Assembly: GCA_009827205.1 (NCBI GenBank)
Contig: WUAK01000143.1
Location: 1-7,341, forward strand
DNA length: 7,341 bases
Source: Phycisphaeraceae bacterium
Lineage (GTDB): Bacteria; Planctomycetota; Phycisphaerae; Phycisphaerales; UBA1924
Direction: 5' to 3'
This document shows, piece after piece, positions 4,690-7,341 of this stretch. Every line of letters begins with the position of its first letter. The first letter of the stretch is position 1. The translations under genes and the position numbers were made by a program. Below the pieces are notes generated by a model that saw only the letters and a program-made list of their open reading frames with translations, was not told where the DNA came from and made no database searches.

Positions 4690-7341
4690 CAGGCTGAACT
4701 CACTGCTTGTGTGTCTTTGTGCTCGACGATACCCGCGGCTGGCTGCTCGGCGATGCTCGCAAGGCGCCTCTGCCAGCACGACTCGATGCCGTCGCGAGCA
4801 TGATCGCCGTCCACGGTTGATCGGTCGGGCTTGATCGTGAGCAGCGTTACCCGCTGGACGCGTGCCGCGAGCTTTGGCAATTCGAAGGGCTCGATCCGCT
4901 CGCCCGCCACGGCATCCGGGAGCGGATCGATCACCGCTGCGCCGGTCGCCATCGTCCAGCGGTCGTACAATGGCTCGATCTCCTCGTACACCGCGTCGCG
5001 CCGCGTCAGTCGCGTGACAACCCAGGGGCTGTGCACGTCATCGAGTCTCGGCTTGTCGTTGCGCTGATCGATCAGCTGCGCCAGCGCCGCGTGCGCGTCG
5101 GCGAAACCCTGGCGGCCGGTCAGCAGCTCACACGTCGAGGGTGCATCGGAGACATAGTCGAAGCTGATCGTGTCTACACCCAGCTCCGGAAGTTCGAGCA
5201 AGCGGTCCTGGTGCACAAGCCCGGCGGTTCTGACGTGCAGTGCCGTCACGCCAGCGCCCTTGGCGGCACCGATGATCCGCAGCACGCCCGGGTGCTCGAG
5301 CACCTCGGCGAGATCCTGTGACGTACGCTCGGCGCTCAGCGTGATCGCGACATCCTCGCGCAGCTCAATAGCCTGCCTGATGCACGAGATCGCGAGATCC
5401 TCGCCCATCATGGAGCCGTCGATGCCAACGAGCTGGAGCTCAAGATGCTCTGGTCCCGTGGGCGTTTCCGTGGACTGGGCGAGGGTGCGTGCGATTTCAA
5501 GTGAGTTTGCTTCTCGGATGGACTTGCTATCGAACGCGCTTGCGATCATCGTGCGCCGACTCGCGGAGTCGAGCGTGACACGCCTACCAAGATCACGGAC
5601 CTCGGGCTCGACGAGTATGCACCCGGTTCCCGCGATCGGGTCGCTTGATGGCTGCACCGGGAGGTAGCCGAGCAACGCGCCGATCGAGGCGAACGAGCCC
5701 GCTTCAACCTTTTTCTCGCAGATCGATTCGACGACACTGCGCGCAAGCAGGCAAGGGCCGAGCCCGACCGCCGCCTGGCTGAACACGAGCTTGTGCGTCC
5801 GTGGGAAATTCTTGAACCGCGTCGCGGCCTCGTCGCAGAGCGCCGGATCGATGAGCGACCAGTCGGCCCCAACAAGCAGAGCCGCGTCCGCGCCGGTTTC
5901 ATCGAGCGCTTCGAGCGTGGCGTCCGGGTAGAACACCTCGTCATACGCGGTCCAGCCCGCGACTCCTCCTCGCCAGGATCGCGGCGAGAACGCGCGAGCT
6001 CCCGCGATTGCCCTCTGTCGCTCTCGCATCGCGTCCACGTCTGACTCGATGAACCGGACCTTGAGTTTGCCGATCGCTCCGCCGCTCGGGTCCATACCCG
6101 CAGCTCTTGCGGTATCGCCAACATTCTGCGTCACGATCGCCGCGCCCTCGATCTCGTCCGTGCTCGCAAGCCTTTCGAGTGTGAGACGCAGTGCGGACGT
6201 ATCACCGATGACGGGCGTCGATAGATCCCTCGGTACACCGAGGTCGGACCGCCACGGATCGGCCGGGATGACCGCCCACACGCGCTGCTTGGCCAGCTGC
6301 TCTTCTTCGTCTTCACGCACAGCGGGGTCTTCGCGTGTGATCTTTGGCGCTTTGCCCTCGTGCGCCCGGATGGCGCTGTCCATCATCTCGCCCAGAAGAT
6401 CCGCCGCGTCGCCGAGCCACCTGGCGTTCTCCGCGTCGCGCCGGATCTGTGCTTTCTGCTGGTCGAGTGCCGACTGGTCAGCGAGGTGTATCTTGCGATC
6501 CGCCTTGGCGCGCTTGAGCGTGCCCGTCTGGTTGAGGTCCTGCACGATGGTGTACGCGGGTTCGAGCTTCACGATCTCGTCGCGGTAGCCGTAGACCTTT
6601 TTGATGAGCGTGTTCACGAGCGCCTGATCGTCGTGCTTGGAAGCCATCTCTTCGAGCGCCGTCTTCGTCTTCTGGCATATTTCAGCAACCTTCCAGACAT
6701 CACCCCGCACCTCACGAAGAGTCTTCTTCGCTCGCTCAAACGCCTTGGCGTTCTTTGTGACGACGGCTTCGGGAAGATCGAGATCAGGGCTGTCCTTGTG
6801 GAACTCGAGCACCTCGTCGAGCGGCATGACGCGTGTGCCCTGCTTCTCGACGCCGCCCTCGGTCGCGTCGATGACAGTCTGTCCCCACTGCGCGCTCTCA
6901 GCGAAGTCGCGCTCGAACTGGAGCAGATACGTGTGCATCTGCTCGTCTGTGTACACGCCGCGTCCCAGATGGTCACGCGCCGGGATCAGCCTGCTGCGCA
7001 TACGGGCGATGCGCTCCCACTCGAGAGACTCGATCGTACAGAACTGGTTGAGCTCACCCGCCCATACGTCGTGGATCGCTGCGCCCGAGGCGTAGTACTG
7101 CCCATCGGTGAACGCGAGGTCTTGGCCGATCAGCACGACCGGGTCGCAGCCGAGGTGACGCGCCAGGTAGTACGCAAGGTGCGCGACAGTCGCGCCGGGC
7201 TTGATCGGGCCTCGGTTGTCGTCGTGCTCGCCGAGCAGCTTCGAGAGGCACGTGTCTTTCGGGCTGCGCAGTGCACCGGGCCAGGCGTCGAGAATCGCGG
7301 GGTTGCCCTTGGCCTCGGCGACGAGCGTTACACCTTCAACA
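4689..7341 (-). CDS. Maf-like (MptE/DUF115) protein fused to SpsF-like and radical-SAM-like degenerate domains, 5'-truncated
   Basis: The frame stays open to the right edge; 883 residues are visible from the first full codon (7340-7338) to TGA at 4691-4689, and the N-terminus is missing. The GTG at 7136 is internal: the codons before it continue the domain (KGNPAILDAW, GATVAHLAYYLARHLGCD). Residues 1-175 are the MptE-like/DUF115 core of Maf motility accessory factors, with GQDLAFTDG (72-80), DATEGG (158-163) and KQGT (166-169). Residues about 185-340 are charged and helical, rich in K, E, A and Q. Residues about 352-615 resemble SpsF-like nucleotidyltransferases (WAVIPADPWRSD, SALRLTLERL, SWRGGVAGWTAYDEVF, ASIGALLGYLP) but lack the RxGSxRLPGK-like loop. 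Residues about 628-800 resemble a radical-SAM barrel (ISFDYVSD, SPWVVTRLT, YDRWTMATGAAVIDP) with no CxxxCxxC. Leading neuABC, it probably takes part in nonulosonate transfer to flagellin or another surface protein. The first domain is well supported; the other two rest on remembered resemblance. Confidence 0.8.
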   Translation of the reverse strand, partial: VEGVTLVAEAKGNPAILDAWPGALRSPKDTCLSKLLGEHDDNRGPIKPGATVAHLAYYLARHLGCDPVVLIGQDLAFTDGQYYASGAAIHDVWAGELNQFCTIESLEWERIARMRSRLIPARDHLGRGVYTDEQMHTYLLQFERDFAESAQWGQTVIDATEGGVEKQGTRVMPLDEVLEFHKDSPDLDLPEAVVTKNAKAFERAKKTLREVRGDVWKVAEICQKTKTALEEMASKHDDQALVNTLIKKVYGYRDEIVKLEPAYTIVQDLNQTGTLKRAKADRKIHLADQSALDQQKAQIRRDAENARWLGDAADLLGEMMDSAIRAHEGKAPKITREDPAVREDEEEQLAKQRVWAVIPADPWRSDLGVPRDLSTPVIGDTSALRLTLERLASTDEIEGAAIVTQNVGDTARAAGMDPSGGAIGKLKVRFIESDVDAMRERQRAIAGARAFSPRSWRGGVAGWTAYDEVFYPDATLEALDETGADAALLVGADWSLIDPALCDEAATRFKNFPRTHKLVFSQAAVGLGPCLLARSVVESICEKKVEAGSFASIGALLGYLPVQPSSDPIAGTGCILVEPEVRDLGRRVTLDSASRRTMIASAFDSKSIREANSLEIARTLAQSTETPTGPEHLELQLVGIDGSMMGEDLAISCIRQAIELREDVAITLSAERTSQDLAEVLEHPGVLRIIGAAKGAGVTALHVRTAGLVHQDRLLELPELGVDTISFDYVSDAPSTCELLTGRQGFADAHAALAQLIDQRNDKPRLDDVHSPWVVTRLTRRDAVYEEIEPLYDRWTMATGAAVIDPLPDAVAGERIEPFELPKLAARVQRVTLLTIKPDRSTVDGDHARDGIESCWQRRLASIAEQPAAGIVEHKDTQAVSSA

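Noticed and set aside
7134..7136. GTG as the true start of the large right-hand protein
   Set aside because: The codons upstream to the window edge stay open and continue the conserved MptE-like domain (GATVAHLAYYLARHLGCDPV directly before GQDLAFTDG), so the gene begins outside the window.
1..7341. tRNA, rRNA, CRISPR array, insertion sequence or attachment site
   Set aside because: No spaced direct repeats, transposase-like protein, terminal inverted repeats or tRNA cloverleaf could be seen by eye on either strand; coding genes account for nearly all bases.

Overview
The window is GC-rich (roughly 60% or more), tightly packed, and carries five protein genes with no stretch over 300 bases lacking a gene. 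Both edge genes are cut off. The protein families present, and above all the domain style of the large right-hand gene, recall planctomycetes of the Phycisphaerae type. That taxonomic guess is inference from pattern memory, not a demonstrated placement.

Layout: positions 1-641 on the + strand hold the C-terminal part of a SurE-type 5'/3'-nucleotidase. It converges, across a short gap with inverted repeats, on an HDOD-domain protein (734-1615, - strand). The rest (1732-7341, - strand) is one tightly coupled operon. In transcription order it has a large 5'-truncated gene (4689-7341), then a CMP-nonulosonate cytidylyltransferase (neuA-like, 3937-4689), a nonulosonate synthase (neuB-like, 2919-3950) and a hydrolysing UDP-sugar 2-epimerase (neuC-like, 1732-2922). 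Junctions overlap by 1, 14 and 4 nt, which implies translational coupling.

How the genes work together: NeuC would turn a UDP-activated hexosamine into a free ManNAc-type sugar, NeuB would condense it with phosphoenolpyruvate to a nine-carbon sialic-like (nonulosonic) acid, and NeuA would activate that acid as its CMP form. The large first gene starts with an MptE-like/DUF115 domain typical of Maf motility accessory factors, which are tied to nonulosonate glycosylation of flagellin. The simplest reading is a self-contained module that makes a nonulosonic acid and puts it on a surface protein, probably flagellin.

The most unusual item is the architecture of that first gene. Behind the Maf-like domain come a helical linker, a domain resembling SpsF-type sugar-nucleotide transferases but without the usual nucleotide-binding loop, and a C-terminal domain that recalls radical-SAM barrels but has no CxxxCxxC cluster. 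It looks like a Maf protein fused to two degenerate enzyme domains. Candidates for a distinct system are this fusion and the divergent NeuA subfamily next to it.
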